From Sipunculus nudus (Eukaryota > Annelida > Sipuncula > Golfingiida > Sipunculidae), in NCBI GenBank assembly GCA_026874595.1, contig CM049316.1:24203839-24267838 (forward strand): a DNA stretch of 64,000 nucleotides, in the 5' to 3' direction. Position 1 is the stretch's first letter. Each line of letters opens with the position of its first letter. Under the pieces are notes generated by a model, which was not told the DNA's origin, searched no databases, and was given only the letters and a program-made list of their open reading frames with translations. Shown here piece by piece: positions 13,460-23,990 of this stretch. The position numbers were made by a program, and so were the translations under genes.

Positions 13460-16400
13460 TAAAAGGAAAGAGTGTAAATTATATAAATAATCAAATGTAT
13501 GTATCATTTCCATGATGATGGGCCGGGGGGGGGGGGCGGGTACTTAAAATTAGTACCACCCTCCATCGGGATGGGTGTGGTACGTATACAGCTTCATTTA
13601 AGACTAGCCCCGTGTGTGTTACTATAAAGTTACATGTATTTATGAGGTTAGGCCTGCCAAGTAAAAACTCGCTTTACGAAAAGTATATATAGTAATACTA
13701 CTGCTAAACAAAAAAGCGCTTATCAATGTCAAAACAACAATTTTGCATTTCTGTTTATGAAGCATGTATGTATAAATTATGATAAAAAGAAAGGACCAGC
13801 GCTTTATTCATACGACAAAACCAAGTTGCTTATCAGCTGATTTTTGCAGAATCTAAATATGCCACCACGGCACCAGTCACAACATTGTTAATGTTATAAC
13901 AACAAGAAACTTTGTTGCAAAGCGTCGCGAGCGATATTGAACAAACTCGACCAAGTCAAGAATCGCCATCGGCATCTTGTACTACTCTACATTTTCTTGC
14001 TCTAAATTTTATATTACTGAATAATCTCGTTATTTTGATAATAATCACCAGATTGAGAATATCCTTTAAAATTCCCACAGACTCCATCCTCGATTTTGTA
14101 CAGCCTGCCACTTCGTCACTAGAATCAAACCTGTTGCCAATGTTGGCGTGTTGGCTTGCAGCGGCCGCTGTCTGTGTCACCGACTTATGTTTCTAACAAC
14201 GTATACATGGCCCAAAATTACATGAGGCTAATGTCGAAGTTGCCATAAATCTACAGATCTAAATTCACCGCTTTATTCTCCTTTAACGTGTCTCAGACAT
14301 TGTCATCTTACGATGATTCCTCCGCATCGCTTGATCAGATCGTCCCGTCGGCCTTGCTGAAACCACGTGGACGCGCCACCGGGGTTCTGGTTGTGACGTC
14401 ACACACGTCCCAAGGGCTGTCTCAACTTTTTCAGGGGGCTCCCTTGACTCTGTTCACATATTCTTTCCTATCACGGGAAGTAGCTCCCCAATGTCAGTAA
14501 TTTTTACATCTATTCTATTTGTAGGTTCATACCTTTCATATATGCAAAAACACCCAGAGGGTGGAAGTAGGCCTTTAAGCCTAGAGAAATAAATTGCTAT
14601 TTAAAAGATTGTGTAAATGTGACATATTCCCAGATGTATCCATGAATTACATATCATCAAACTTTGCAAGGTATCGCAATTGTAAGCAGACAGTGGCGTC
14701 AATTTATCTTCAAGGTGTGGGGATGACTCGCAGGCGTGCGTGGGGTCATCAAAATTGGGAAAACTGTTGCCACATTTCACATATATTACAATTTAATTTA
14801 AGGTTAAAAAAACAAGGTATTAGGTTTCCAGTATAGGTTAATTAAAAACTAGGTTTAGATGGAATATTTCATAGTAAACTCAGAAATGGAACCAACGTCT
14901 ATAAATCTAATTTTTAAATTTCATTTTTAATGTATAAATATTATTCTCCGAATAGCGGGGGGGGGGGGGGTGATTACCGTACACTGACCCTCCCCATCTT
15001 TTCCTAAAAAGTGGGGGGGGGGGATATGTACCCCCAACCCGCTGTATTGACGCCCGTGTTTATAGCCACAATGCCTATCCTTTAACCTTTTATGGCTTGC
15101 AAAAGGCTGCGAATCAGGTATGGATCATTTTAATTCCTGACAGAAAACAATACCTTACAGAAGCCCTCACAAATTCAAAGCGTGATTGGTGCAATAAATT
15201 AAGGCATGGTAACCTGAATTTATGTTAGGATCATGCACATCTTTTTTACTTAAAAAAATTGTAACAGTTGCCTGTGTATCAAACGTGTATATCTAAAAGA
15301 ATGACTGCTATTTTTATATTGAATCTTAAAAATTGCATCATTTTGAGGGAATGATGCACATGTGTTAAAAACTTGAATAAGACGGATCGCTTATTAAATA
15401 TTGCTACTTTCAATTTGTTAAAAAAAGAATTTTTAAAATGGCAAAAATCATCATACACGTAGTCGATGCCACTAAATTACTAGGTGACTAAATTTTAATC
15501 AGGTAAATATATGTTAAAATACCGAGTGATATCAACAGGTTTCCTTTGTTAAGGCTTTTAAACAATCTCATGACTGTTTTTAAAACAAATTGTTTGGCAT
15601 ATTTGTACTCAAATTTGGTATTGTAACCGGACATGTCGGGACGGTATTTATGGGTCTCATCGGGGTTTGTGGGTCGTTTGTTACACCCTAGTTGCAGAAA
15701 GCGCCATGTTATTATAGAAGGTACATTTCTTATCTTAGGACCGAAATGCTGTATTTTGTTGGTCATTGTACTGTTATAATCGAAGTCTTTCTGACATTCG
15801 TTACTTACCTTCTTGAAGTCGTTAAAGACAGTGTTCTGGTCTCCCTTCTTGTTCTTGGTGTTTATCTCGGTAGTGTTGTAATTAACGTTTGTCTTTATTG
15901 TCTCCTTGACCTCTTCACCTTCGTCCTTGAACTTCAGACGGTAGATCTAGGAAGTTAATTATACAATTAGTAATATACATTGTTGTCATATATTTTATAA
16001 ATGTTACGCAAGATGAATCACTAAGAATAAGAGATCCAATATTAAAGGTTAAAATAATAATACAATATTAGTTGTCTTAAATCGTGTCATTGTGATCTTG
16101 TAATCAACAGCCATATTCAAATAATTTGACAGTTTTCTCCATTTCAGTATCATATGTGAGACTGTCGTATATTTATGTACAAAGGATGTGAATATTGAAA
16201 GTTTTTTTTCGCCATTGTATGAAATGATTGTAAATAAACACAACCGCGGGGAATATAACACAAAACGGGTCGTACAGCACTCATTTTGTTCTAATATTGC
16301 ATTTTCTTAAATATCTCACATTAACGAGATTGTCCGAGACTTCCTTGGTCGTCTGCTTCATCAGGAACACTCCGACCAGGAAGCCCGCCACGATTATCCC

Positions 16401-19400
16401 AACCAGAATGACCACCGATAGAGCGATCAGCACATGCTTCCCAGTTACTTTCTTCTCTTCCATGTTGGGCTCCTCCACAGTGAACTGTGAACAATTACAT
16501 ACGTATATACTATTATCAGACCACAAAATATCTTTTGTATCTCACTGGCGCCACCTGACTGACACTGAATGTTCGAGACCGTTGTGTTACAAAAATGATC
16601 ATATTTTGCAAAATCGCAAATGATAATAATATTTTTTTTATTTTATCTGTCGGATATGTGGCTTTCATTAAATTGCATATGTCAAATTAAGCGATTGCTT
16701 ATTGGACAGGAAAACTGTAGATGATACTGAAGCGTGGATGAGGTCTATTGTCAAAGTAGGTTACAACAGCAGAGGTGACGCTTACGCTCTTTACACAGCG
16801 CTTTACCTATAGGGCTACTACCTATATCGTAAGGCGCTGTTTGTTATGACCTCGTATCCTGAATTGCAACACCAGAGGGGAGCACTGTATTTTTGTCCAA
16901 TCAGATGAGACCTTGTGCTGGAAGACAAAGCCAAGCGAGGAATACACGGAGCCAATCATATTTATTTCTTTTTGAGTGACAACTCACCCCCCCTCCCCAG
17001 CGTAACCGTCTGAACAGGCCACAGGCTCAGAGAGAATTGCCCCTGACGTGGTTTGCTTAGGGCCTTGGGCACATAGGATGCTCGGCCGATGAGCTGTAAT
17101 TCAAACGAAACGTAACAACAAAGGCTGCGTGCACACCTTGCTGGCTAGTTTCAGTTGTGCAGACAACAGATACATGGCTACGCTAACACAGTCATAATGT
17201 CATAATCGAATCGATCGATGATGCGAGAATGCAGAGGGAGCAATTTAAATTCGACCGGAAACTCATCAAGCGGCGCTTGAAGCGCAGCAATGGGCGGAGC
17301 TTGGATGCCTGTCGAGTGTTTGTTTATTGGCATCTGATTGGCTGCTTGTCACATCATACGCATGTTTATTTCAATGGACAACGAACCGCCATCTGGTGTC
17401 TAAATATATCATAAACGGTCAAAGCTGGCAGCGTGAAAATCAGTTGCTTCTATAGAAGCGCGAGATTTCCGCTGCCTCGTGAGCGTAAGGTGACGCTGTG
17501 CTAATTTATAAGGATTCCCTCGACACATACATAAGTAGCCAGATGTAGCACACAGCGGGTGGAATATCTGGTGATTTCATCTACGTAACTCAACTGAGGC
17601 AGCATCCCCGGCAAAAAGCCCATCATCTGTATCAATTCAAACTCATGTTTAAAAATCTCATAGACCTCATACAAAATGTAATAAACCTTACATCGTGTTA
17701 TTTCAAATGGTATAATTTAAGCAAGAAAGAAGCAAGAAAAAAGTTTCCGGATATTGTGATGTACATTATTATGCGACACTAAAAGGTTGGTTATTGTCAT
17801 TGTGTATTTAAAACAATGCTCTTTTTTAACACATTTTAAATTTTTTTAACAATTAATATTTTAAATGAATGAACGTGTTTTAAGTACATGAAGAACAAGT
17901 AGAAAGAAAAGTGTTCCAGTTTCAAAGAATAAAAGCTTGATACAATATCCAATATCATAATGAGCTGGTCAAAAAGATTTATTACGCCTTATGGGAAGGT
18001 GATAGTTTTAAAATCTTTAGTAATGCCGCAGTTAGTGTATCTTCTGTCTGTGCTACCAAATCCAAAAAGAAAATATTTCAAGAAGGTTGAGCAGAAGGTA
18101 TATAAATTCTTGTGGGATAATAAACCAGACAAAATGAAGAGAAGCAATACAGTTTCACCGCGTGAATTAGGGGGATTAGATATGATCCACATAGAGAGCA
18201 AGGCACAAGCACTTAAAATCGCTTGGGTAAAACGGCTGTTAGACAGGGAACAAATAGATGGTTGGCGCCATTTGGTAAATTTTCAATTTAGAAGATGGGC
18301 AGAATTAATATTTAAAAGCAACCTTAATGTGAAACATGCTCTTGCATTACATTTACCATTAAGTGATTTTTGGAGAGATGTTCTTGTATGTTGGTGCAGG
18401 ATAAACTTCAGAAGTCCACAGCTAAACAGTAGTCTCTTGAAGCAGATTATCTGGTATAATTCTGATATACAGGTCGATTCTAAACCCCTTTATAATAAAA
18501 AGTGCATCAACCAGGGAATTCTAACATTTGCGGATATACTTAATCAAAGCGAGGGAATTTATAAGTTTTTATCATATGATGAACTAAACACAAGATATGG
18601 AATGTATCTAAATTTTCTTGAATATTTACAATTAAGACATTCTATACCAAAGGAATGGATCGTAAAGGTCAATTTTGAAAACAGAATAGAAGTTATGAGT
18701 ATTTTAGAGAAGATTAGAGACATGAGGAAAGTATCTAAATTTGCATATAAAATTATAGTAGAGAACGTTTTTACTTTAGCTGAAAACTCAATACAGAAAT
18801 GGAACGAACAATTGACGTTAGAACAGAAATATTTAAAGCCAATAATTACATTTATAGTGTATCAAACTGGTTAAGGTTGCGTTTTTTACAATATAGACTT
18901 CTACATAGACTTCTGCCCACGAATGGATATCTTTTTAAATTAAAAATTAAGGAAACGATGAAATGTGGTTTTTGTAATAATGAGGTAGAAACTTTAGTTC
19001 ACTTATTTTGTAACTGTAATGTGTCTAAGGATATATGATCACAGTTGATAATGTGGTTAAAAGGATTTGAGGTAAAAACTCCAGTCCTAACAAATAATAA
19101 GATCATACTTAATATGTCTGGGTTAAAGTGGTTTGATACTATTGTCACAGTGTTGATTTCAAAATGGTACATGTATTCATGCAGATATATATTATGCCTT
19201 CAATTAAGAACCTTCAACAACGGATTAGAATGGTATATGGAATAGAAGAGCAAATTGCACTTAAAAATAACAAAATGGCAGATCATGATAGGACATGGTG
19301 TAATGTTAAATGTGCTCTGTAACACTGTTATTTAATTTGCTGTACGACTTCAGGACTGATTGATTGTAACTTTTGTTTGGAATAAAGGTATTTAAAAAAA

Positions 19401-20394
19401 GATTAAACGAAAAAGAGCAAGCCTTTATAACTCCTATCATTATCATTTACGTAAGGTTACGAAATGGAATGACAGGGTGCTAATCAGAGCTCCGAAAACG
19501 TTTCAGTGCAAAATAACTTAAATTCAATGTTACATTTGCGAGTGTACGATGGCAGTTGCGGACACAGAGTAGGGGATGGGCGGTCCTGACCCTATCTCTC
19601 GGCCACAAGAAAATATAACCAGTATTTTATTCGAGCCTAGCTCAGAATATTAAAGGCACAAATACCGTTATTTGATGCCCCCCCCCCGCCTTGCATATCC
19701 ATTCTTTCCTCGCCTTCTTGTCAGTTTTAAACGAACATTTTATCCAAAGATGCTTTATCTCACACGATATTGATTTGTTGTCCCTAAAAATCAGAACTGG
19801 ATGATGACTGGATTGAAGCATGACGACTTAGTTTGTAAGCTGTACATAAGATTGATAAGATCTTCTCTTTTATATATAGTCTTATAGACAGTTATTGATT
19901 TTAACGTCCTATTTGCCGTTTCATGTGCCTTATAGTTGAGCTTTGTGTAAATTTGGCTGAAATACAGTCTGTATTTGGTAATGTTATGTATCCAAATTCA
20001 ATAAAATAATATAGTGGTTTGCTTTGTCAATGAATTATCTTGGTTATTTAGGTCAATAGTTGAGTTTTATAGTTTAAGTCAAACTAGTGCTTCATTAAAG
20101 ATCCTCAAGGAAAGTATACGACTGTAATATAGTGTGAAGTGTGTCTATCCCTTTAAAGAGATTATATATGACAAGATTATTTAAAGCTCTCACTCACACA
20201 TATTTGTGAAACAGTTACAAATTAGGAAACGAAGAAAATCGAAGTTTGAGAAATGTAAAGAGAAATAAGTTTTAAATGTAACTTGAATACAAACGCAAAT
20301 TTGAAGTAAGAGAACACGTCATTTAGATTACCTGAACTGGCGCTTCTTTTCCGTCAGTCATCGTCTGCTTGGTTTGTGCCGTCACAGGTTTCAT
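5863..20394 (-). CDS. BRICHOS-domain proprotein A (six exons, 309 residues)
   Basis: Seen: six exons at 20332-20394, 16320-16484, 15809-15946, 11280-11399, 10493-10688 and 5863-6110 join with GT/AG sites (phases 0,0,0,0,1) into 930 nt. The product has a cytoplasmic tail (1-37), one hydrophobic helix (about 39-63), a linker, a BRICHOS domain with Cys138 and Cys200 followed by 'LSIYWLYP', a basic RRTKR site (234-238) and a 71-residue C-terminal peptide with eight cysteines. Known: BRICHOS proteins are mostly type II membrane proproteins; the domain chaperones a hydrophobic or beta-rich C-terminal segment that is then cut off. Members include chondromodulin, surfactant protein C and the annelid arenicin/alvinellacin antimicrobial precursors. 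Inferred: a secretory-pathway protein that releases a cationic cysteine-rich peptide. Its function could be antimicrobial, signalling or matrix-related; the sequence does not decide. Gene B is a tandem paralogue. Confidence 0.9.
6111..7000. other. 3' part of gene A intron 5, no feature seen
   Basis: AT-rich intronic sequence with no recognisable exon, RNA or transposon terminus. Only short poly-A and poly-T runs stand out. Confidence 0.5.
7000..8030 (-). mobile_element. Decayed L1/Tx1-like LINE fragment
   Basis: Three open pieces on the minus strand (7812-8003, 7337-7756, 7045-7248) read in order like the C-terminal part of an L1-type ORF2. The 7337-7756 piece has 'YIHWMALRKAIPINW', matching in style the 'YLQLRHSIPKEW' segment of the better preserved LINE at 17939-19400. 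The 7045-7248 piece has 'KSECENLMNMF', resembling the C-terminal zinc-ribbon segment. Frames are broken between pieces and no catalytic region is present. It sits in intron 5 of gene A, in the same orientation as the gene. Confidence 0.55.
8205..9128. mobile_element. hAT-type MITE, 924 bp
   Basis: The ends are TGCGCTC and GAGCGTAA, flanked by an exact 8-bp direct duplication GAGAAAGC (8197-8204 and 9129-9136). An 8-bp duplication with short terminal inverted repeats is the hallmark of the hAT superfamily. The internal sequence matches the element at 16782-17488 over its outer parts (for example CTCTTTACACAG and GACCTCGTATCCTGAAT), with a longer centre. No transposase ORF is present, so it would need enzyme supplied in trans. 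Confidence 0.85.
9137..10492. other. Gene A intron 5, proximal part
   Basis: Mostly anonymous intronic sequence. The one item of note is the splice-site-bounded open segment at 9800-9872, listed separately. Confidence 0.5.
9800..9872 (-). CDS. Candidate cassette exon of gene A
   Basis: A 73-nt segment on the minus strand follows a TTTATATAG acceptor-like site and ends at a GTAAGA donor. After the phase-1 end of exon 5 it reads an acidic, Ser/Thr/Pro-rich peptide (DQSRGTSTPADETEEDG) much like the tail of exon 5. Because 73 is not a multiple of three, inclusion would shift exon 6 into another open frame that ends at 5972 with a proline/glutamine-rich, cysteine-free tail. No counterpart was found in gene B, so it may be fortuitous. 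Confidence 0.3.
10493..10688 (-). CDS. Gene A exon 5 (BRICHOS, second cysteine)
   Basis: 196 nt, entering in phase 0 and leaving in phase 1 through a consensus GTAAGT donor. It starts with an acidic spacer (DEEETPTEPDD) and reaches 'INDLCRGLSIYWLYP', which carries the second conserved BRICHOS cysteine (Cys200) and the family's aromatic 'IYWL' strand. It ends in an acidic proline/threonine stretch (EDEEDTTPVP) that precedes the processing site in exon 6. Confidence 0.93.
10689..11279. other. Gene A intron 4
   Basis: A 591-bp AT-rich intron splitting the BRICHOS domain between its two cysteines. No internal feature was recognised. Confidence 0.7.
11280..11399 (-). CDS. Gene A exon 4 (BRICHOS, first cysteine)
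   Basis: 120 nt, phase 0 at both ends. The acceptor is TTTTAAG and the donor GTAAGT. It encodes 40 residues including 'EGEGACYVSPMNRTS', where the Cys is the first of the two conserved BRICHOS cysteines (Cys138 of the model). It is followed by a sequon (NRT) and a short amphipathic segment ending RYMRTHP. Gene B exon 4 differs at two residues. Confidence 0.92.
11545..12240 (+). mobile_element. Remnant of a THAP-domain DNA transposon
   Basis: At 11817 a frame begins MPKNCVVGL and continues KGDGVSL, then meets a stop. A short distance on, in a shifted frame, 'RAKWTGFPSQKRPNW' follows. The order MPKxC, GVSL, W and the R-P-N-W segment is that of a THAP zinc finger, the DNA-binding domain of P-element, Kolobok and some other transposases. 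One of the zinc-binding cysteines is replaced and the frame is broken. Upstream lie AGGCCTACTTCCA (near 11552) and TGTGACGTCACAACCAGAAC (near 11744), both repeated in inverse orientation at 14340-14590. It lies in intron 3 of gene A, antisense to it. Confidence 0.6.
12245..13630. repeat. Gene A intron 3 with compound (CT)n(TA)n microsatellite
   Basis: Anonymous AT-rich sequence, then a compound microsatellite at about 13369-13455: a CT-dinucleotide tract with one interruption followed directly by a TA tract. A short G run is at 13526-13537. The segment ends at the breakpoint of the 11-kb duplication (13630/13631). Confidence 0.75.
13840..14590 (-). mobile_element. Transposon-like fragment related to the THAP remnant
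   Basis: Read on the minus strand this carries the same two blocks as 11545-11765 (AAAGGCCTACTTCCA and GTGACGTCACAACCAGAAC) in the same order, spaced about 170-190 nt apart. The remainder diverges, and no THAP domain is visible here. It is probably a second, differently decayed member of the same or a related non-autonomous family. It is copied at about 24845-25595. Confidence 0.4.
14695..15054. mobile_element. G-run MITE with GGCGTCAAT ends, copy 1
   Basis: A 360-bp segment bounded by GGCGTCAAT at 14695-14703 and its complement ATTGACGCC at 15046-15054, with long G runs just inside the right end (14957-14970, 15012-15023). Related sequence occurs in inverse orientation from 23737 and in diverged form near 56800-57120. 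No ORF and no clear target duplication were found; the superfamily is undetermined. Confidence 0.6.
15809..15946 (-). CDS. Gene A exon 3 (linker leading into BRICHOS)
   Basis: 138 nt, phase 0 at both ends, between a TTCCTAG acceptor and a GTAAGT donor. It encodes a hydrophilic 46-residue segment starting IYRLKFKDEG and ending NTVFNDFKK, which leads into the next exon's GITLYVTRP as in the BRICHOS family's usual 'D-F-x-x-G' entry. NNTT-type sequons are present (NYNTTEIN), so N-glycosylation is possible. The duplicate at 26816-26943 has a 10-nt deletion. Confidence 0.9.
16320..16484 (-). CDS. Gene A exon 2 (transmembrane helix)
   Basis: 165 nt, phase 0 at both ends. The acceptor is TTGTTCACAG and the donor GTGAGA. 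It encodes the charged segment EEPNMEEKKVTGK followed by a long hydrophobic run (ALSVVILVGIIVAGFLVGVF) and then KQTTKEVSDNLVN. The charge distribution (basic before the helix) fits a signal anchor with a type II topology. Gene B exon 2 differs at a single residue (N to K). Confidence 0.9.
16782..17488. mobile_element. hAT-type MITE, 707 bp, copy 1
   Basis: The ends TTACGCTC and GAGCGTAA are perfect inverse complements and are flanked by an exact 8-bp duplication GGTGACGC (16774-16781 and 17489-17496). Gene B has the empty site at 63213-63230 (CAGCAGAGGTAACGCTGTAC), with one copy of the target and no element. The insertion therefore happened in intron 1 of gene A after A and B separated and before the 11-kb duplication, since both copies carry it. 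Confidence 0.92.
17939..19400 (+). mobile_element. L1/Tx1-like LINE, 5'-truncated, copy 1
   Basis: A 304-residue open frame (17960-18874) reads the RT thumb and C-terminal region of an L1-type ORF2, with 'KFLWDNKPDKMKR', 'RELGGLDMIHIE' and 'LQLRHSIPKEW'. The frame shifts between 18799 and 18874, continues with 'CGFCNNEVETLVHLFCNC' (C-terminal zinc ribbon), meets a TGA at 19036-19038 and runs on to 19245. The 3' end has an A-rich tail near 19400. It has no endonuclease or catalytic RT core. It lies in intron 1 of gene A, antisense to the gene, and is absent at the corresponding point in gene B near 63650-63680. Confidence 0.88.
20332..20394 (-). CDS. Gene A exon 1 (N-terminal cytoplasmic tail)
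   Basis: Encodes 21 residues beginning MKPVTAQTKQTMTDG and ending before a GTAATC donor (20326-20331 on the plus strand). The frame is closed upstream by a TGA. A second in-frame ATG 11 codons later has A at -3 and may be the better start, giving a shorter tail. The exon is duplicated in full at 31333-31395. Confidence 0.8.
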
Positions 20395-21450
20395 GTGAAT
20401 CGGATGTCTCTTCTGATATCTCAGTTGGGTTCTGATGAGCGGGGCACCTCAATTGCCTTTTTAAGCAGTTGATTTTGTGTTGAATATTCAGGGACCATAG
20501 ACCTTACAAAGAACTAATTTGCATAACAAATCTTACATAAACGTATCAAAACAGAATATATTAGGCAACTTCCTTGTTGGTTTTTAGCGATATAGCAACC
20601 TTTATGGCGTTCATGCCTTTGACAGCTACACCACCACTTTAATAAAACAGCATAATTATAATGGATATCAGAAGCAAGTCGCATGAGACAATAGTTGCTA
20701 GTACTCGCATGTGTATACGTGTGTGTTAACAACAGCATGTATTTTTTATTAGGTACTAACGCAAGCCTATATATATCTGCTTACAAATTTGTCGCTAATA
20801 TTTGTTATAACGGTTTAAACGGTTATCTTCCCAGGGGCGACTTTTTTTTGGGGGGGGGGGGGAGGTGGCCCTTTCCCCCTTTTCTGCGACCTAAAAACTC
20901 ACTTATTATACTGAGGAACGGGACCAAAAGTTCCCCGATTGCATCATTTAAGCCAATATTCTTAAAACGTTTCTAAACTATATAAGGGGAAAATGTTTTA
21001 CTTCTAACCATCGAGCTTTCCCTCATCAACCTGCGACACCATGCCCCCCCCCCAACTGTTCTAAAAGGTCTTTCTTCCCCCACCACCACACACACAAGTG
21101 TTATTGGTGGCATTATTTAAAGAGGTTAAATCCCCAGCTGAGCAGAGGTATACTTCACTATTTAATTCATTTCGCATTATCAGTCTTGCTTGATTGCAGT
21201 AAATACAAAATGACGCCAGATTCTACATTCTGTTTCATGTCGTAATGATGTACCAGGAAGTCAACCGCTGATCACAGCGCCATAATTTAAGCAAATGTCG
21301 CCAACAACATCGCGTGACATAGCGACATATCGCGTGATTTATCATTATTATTTGCCAAAACAGGAATTTCTTGCTTTCTTGCTCATTTGCAATACACACA
21401 AAAATATGTTGCTGTTTGCCTATCTTTATATGTCTGCCTTTCTCTCATTA

Positions 21451-21494
<44 letters not shown>

Positions 21495-23735
21495 AATTAT
21501 TCCTATTGTAGAAATAGATCTCCTGAATCTATACCGAACAGATGTAATATCTGTAATATTTATACCTTCGCTACAGTTGCCTGTACAACCAGGAGTGTTA
21601 CTAATGATTAAGCCTTATATAGTGCTAGTCTGTGAGCAGTTTGTACTAGAGTGCAATATAATGGCAAAAAGTAGCCCATAAGTCAAGAACAGGGGAATTC
21701 TTTACATCTCCTATGAACTCATTTCGTCTTTCATCCAAGATAGTCTAATAAGTTGTGGGTTATGCATCTTAAGCCATCATTGTAATCATTCGTCATCTAA
21801 TAAACAATTTAAATAAAAATATCTTCATGTACATTTACCTTTTCTTATTATTGCACCTTCGCCAGGAAGGTTTTATGTGTTTCCCTTGGTCCGTTGATTT
21901 ATCAGTTAACGACGTCTACTTAAAGCAATAGATGGATTTTAATGAAAGTTTGTAGAGGGTATGTGTAACACCTGAGGAATATTGATTCAATGTTTGAGGT
22001 AATACGAAACACCAATTTCACCACTATTGTGATACAGGAAAAAACTTTGTCCACATGGAGACCATTTCATTCACAGCTATTTCTTATTGTTAAGCAACTG
22101 GCCAGGTGGACCCGTGTTAATGAAGCGTAACACTGAAAAGCTTGATTTTAAAGGCACCTGGCAAGGGGTATTAGGTGGTCGTGCGACGACAAATACATCT
22201 AGTAATCAAATGGTTTTTATTGTGTCTGTCGTATTGATGAAAGCTTTTGTAGTGTATATATATATGCTAATATATACTAAAATTATAAAACCGTAAGGAC
22301 AAATGATGGTTGAAAATTAAATTTTGAATATACTAAGGAGTTAAAGAAATTGGGTTATTTTTTATTATTATTGAAAAATGGATCATATTGAAAATATATG
22401 TATTGCTTTAAGACAATGAACAGGAGGAATGGTAAAAAAATAGGAAAATGTTTTATGCCTATTTTTGCCACTCATACTGACATTTTTCATGATTCCATAC
22501 CATGCACAAAATACAAAATAAATTAACTGAAAGGGATAACAATAAAGAGCAGTATAACACTCACATGCAGAGCACAAGGGCACCCCTAGTGGCGGATTTA
22601 ATGCAAACAACAATTTTTGATGTTTATAGACATTAGATGACTGGCTGTGTCCGAGACTCAAGGTCTTTTCAAATAAACAAATAGCAAAATTATATCATTT
22701 TGACTAAAGATATATATGTAACCTTGTTGTGGATATAACATTCCCACATACTTAATTCAATGTATATGCAGATATCGTGCTGATAACAGGTGATAAGTTG
22801 CCAGTTTGAAAGCTAGAACTGGTTTTCTTCTTTGAATACAGATGTAAAGGGATTATATTAAATCTGCTATTCATATAAGTCAGGGAAACACCAGAAATAG
22901 GTATGACATAAAGTATCCTTAAAATTTTATTGCGTAATATTGCAAATGGTAGTCCACAGAGAAAGCTGATGTCACATTATACTTTTTGATAAAAGCTACT
23001 GTGTAGTAGCAAACAAAATAAACTTAAAAGAAATATCGCGATAAATTAGTGGGCAAGGGGTTTCGAACCGAGTAAAGATCCTGGATCCTCGGCTGAAACA
23101 CCCTCCAACTGGGTAGTGGGTACGAACACAAATTCACAATTGTATCAGAGGCCCTGAAATAAGGAATGCCACTTTAAGCATAGTGCACGGCAGGATGGTT
23201 AATATTAGATACATGGTTCTAGTTTTGTCAAGGTATGCAAGTTTTATCAAATGATTAAAAGCCCCAGAAAATTCGGCAATAGTTTTCATTATCTGTGAAA
23301 CTTTCTTACACTATGATAAACTAGTATGATAATTGAGAAAATATTAACTTATTGAATAAGTTAAAGCTAAATAATATATAGAACGTTCAGCTTTTACTGT
23401 CATTCTGTAAGTTATTACCACCAGATGGCTATTTTAATCGACCCCTCTGATCCAAACATAACCAGTTTTAATTATGTTTACCAAGAGCGCTGTTTTCTGA
23501 TTTTACTAGGGCAAATGCCCACGCATATATCCAACAGCACATTTCAAACCGTCATTGATCGCTGCTTCCTCTAGAAGACGATGATCTCTATATTATAAAT
23601 AAGCAAACGTCAATAGAAATGATGTTAGTATCACCTGAGCTAGAGATTCGAAAAAAAAAATAAAACTTCACTGCAAGGAAACGCCGGCACACTTTAACAG
23701 ATCATTTCCTTATACCGCACAGACTGTTCGATAAG
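20395..23735. other. Upstream flank of gene A within copy 1
   Basis: No further exon was recognised. A G run (20850-20861), a C run (21043-21052) and a (TA)n tract (about 21452-21492) are the main landmarks. Small open frames here show no domain. This should hold the promoter of gene A, and in the duplicated arrangement it also separates exon 1 of copy 1 from exon 3 of copy 2. Confidence 0.5.
20456..20465 (-). promoter_or_regulatory. TATA-like box upstream of gene A exon 1
   Basis: On the minus strand CTTAAAAAGG lies about 60-70 nt before the first ATG, which would put transcription start near 20430. It is a weak match, present identically in copy 2; no other core element was found. Confidence 0.25.
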
Positions 23736-23736
23736 G

Positions 23737-23990
23737 GGCGTCAATATAGGGGGGGGGGGGGGTTACTTTTTGGCACGGGGGATGGTCAATGTAATATTCC
23801 CCCACTATTCGGAAAATAATATCAATATATTGCAAATGAAATATATTAATAAATAGAATTATAGACCTTGGTTCCACTTATGAGTCTTCAATGAAATATT
23901 ATAAACCTGACTTAGAATTTACTTATTCTGGATACCTACCTTATTTTCCAAAACATTACACCTAATTTTAATATAATTGAAATGTGATTC
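23737..23990. repeat. Inverted partial copy of the G-run MITE
   Basis: Starts GGCGTCAATATAGG followed by a G run (23749-23762), then sequence that reads as the reverse complement of the interior of the 14695-15054 element (for example GGTCAATGTAATATTCCCCCACTATTCGG in pieces). The other terminus is not clear. Repeated in copy 2 from about 34742. Confidence 0.5.

Noticed and set aside
15488-15766. 92-codon minus-strand frame, repeated at 26495-26773
   Set aside because: It lies just downstream of exon 3 inside an intron, has no domain, and is present twice only because of the 11-kb duplication.
23040-23115. tRNA-like sequence with a GGTTCGAAACC box on the minus strand (also at about 34044)
   Set aside because: No acceptor or T stem closes and the box-A match is poor; the box alone is not enough.
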